From an uncultured Ruminococcus sp. (lineage in GTDB: Bacteria; Bacillota; Clostridia; Oscillospirales; Ruminococcaceae), in contig CAMVIL010000117.1 of NCBI GenBank assembly GCA_947167535.1, positions 1-5,308 on the forward strand: a stretch of DNA of 5,308 bases, in the 5' to 3' direction. Under the pieces are notes generated by a model. That model saw only the letters and a list, made by a program, of their open reading frames with translations, did not search any database and had not been told where the DNA came from. This document shows, in pieces, positions 5,039 to 5,308 of the stretch; the stretch's first letter is position 1; the number at the start of each line of letters is the position of its first letter. Made by a program: the position numbers and the translations under genes.

Positions 5039-5308
5039 ATGAGCGACAAGAGCGACAAGACAGTCATAATCATAAACGGAAGCGGCGGCGTAGGCAAGGA
5101 CACGCTGTGCGAGTTCGCGATGAAGAAGTACAGGTGTATGAACACCTCGGCGATCACTCCCGTCAAGGAGATGGCGGCGATGGCGGGCTGGCGGGGCGAG
5201 AAGACCGACGCGGCGCGCAAGTTCCTGTCCGACCTAAAGCAGCTGACGGTGGAGTACAGCGACTATCCCACCCGCTGGCTGATGGAGCGATACCGCGAGT
5301 TCCTTGCA
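5039..5308 (+). CDS. P-loop kinase-like protein, N-terminal 90 residues (runs off the window)
   Basis: The ATG at 5039 opens a frame that continues to the window end. Residues 9-23 read VIIINGSGGVGKDTL: a hydrophobic beta strand, then a Walker A P-loop (G14 to K20) with the GKDT ending seen in deoxynucleoside monophosphate kinases and related nucleotide kinases. The rest, including ITPVKEMAAMAGWRGEKTDAAR, is helical and charged. An ATP-dependent kinase acting on a nucleotide or similar small phosphate acceptor is the best guess; the substrate-binding part is outside the window, so the specificity is open. AAGGTGA at 5027-5033 is the likely ribosome binding site, five bases upstream and overlapping the CAP gene's stop codon, so coupled translation in the same operon is likely. 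No signal peptide, so cytoplasmic. Confidence 0.82.
   Translation, partial: MSDKSDKTVIIINGSGGVGKDTLCEFAMKKYRCMNTSAITPVKEMAAMAGWRGEKTDAARKFLSDLKQLTVEYSDYPTRWLMERYREFLA

Overview
The window looks like a chromosomal segment of a GC-rich Gram-positive Firmicute, most likely a gut or rumen Clostridia member of the Ruminococcus/Oscillospiraceae type. This is inferred from strong AGGAGG-type ribosome binding sites, short spacings between genes, a lipoprotein with a Thr/Glu/Pro-rich stalk, and a secreted CAP protein carrying Ig-like and fibronectin-like modules of the kind common in Clostridia. No phage, transposase, tRNA, rRNA or CRISPR sequence was seen.

Layout: two divergent transcription units flank a gene-free stretch of about 550 bases. 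The left unit runs on the minus strand from a near-consensus promoter (TTGACA, 17-base spacer, TAGAAT, extended -10) at 1258-1286. It encodes a class A beta-lactamase-fold lipoprotein (122-1216) and, 29 bases further on, the start of an unrecognised protein that leaves the window at base 1. The right unit runs on the plus strand. It holds a CNNM/CBS/CorC-type membrane transporter (1769-3022), an overlapping small four-helix membrane protein (3015-3512), a secreted CAP-domain protein broken by a one-base frameshift (3535-5033), and the beginning of a P-loop kinase-like protein (5039 to the window end). Spacings of -8, 22 and 5 bases suggest that these four genes share a transcript.

The divergent intergenic region is the least ordinary DNA here. 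It carries a 13-bp perfect inverted repeat with arms 69 bases apart (1370-1464), followed by six closely packed hairpins (1526-1665), then an AT-rich block with a plausible promoter for the right unit. Because both neighbouring genes point away from it, the hairpins are not terminators for them. They look like a REP-like extragenic palindrome cluster or a structured RNA.

Functionally, the left unit points to the cell envelope (a lipid-anchored serine hydrolase-like protein). The right unit mixes divalent-cation transport, an unknown membrane protein, an extracellular multidomain protein and a nucleotide-binding enzyme, with no single pathway evident. No convincing new defence or metabolic system was found. 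The items most worth checking are the frameshifted CAP gene, the palindrome cluster, and the beta-lactamase-like lipoprotein that lacks the usual deacylating glutamate.
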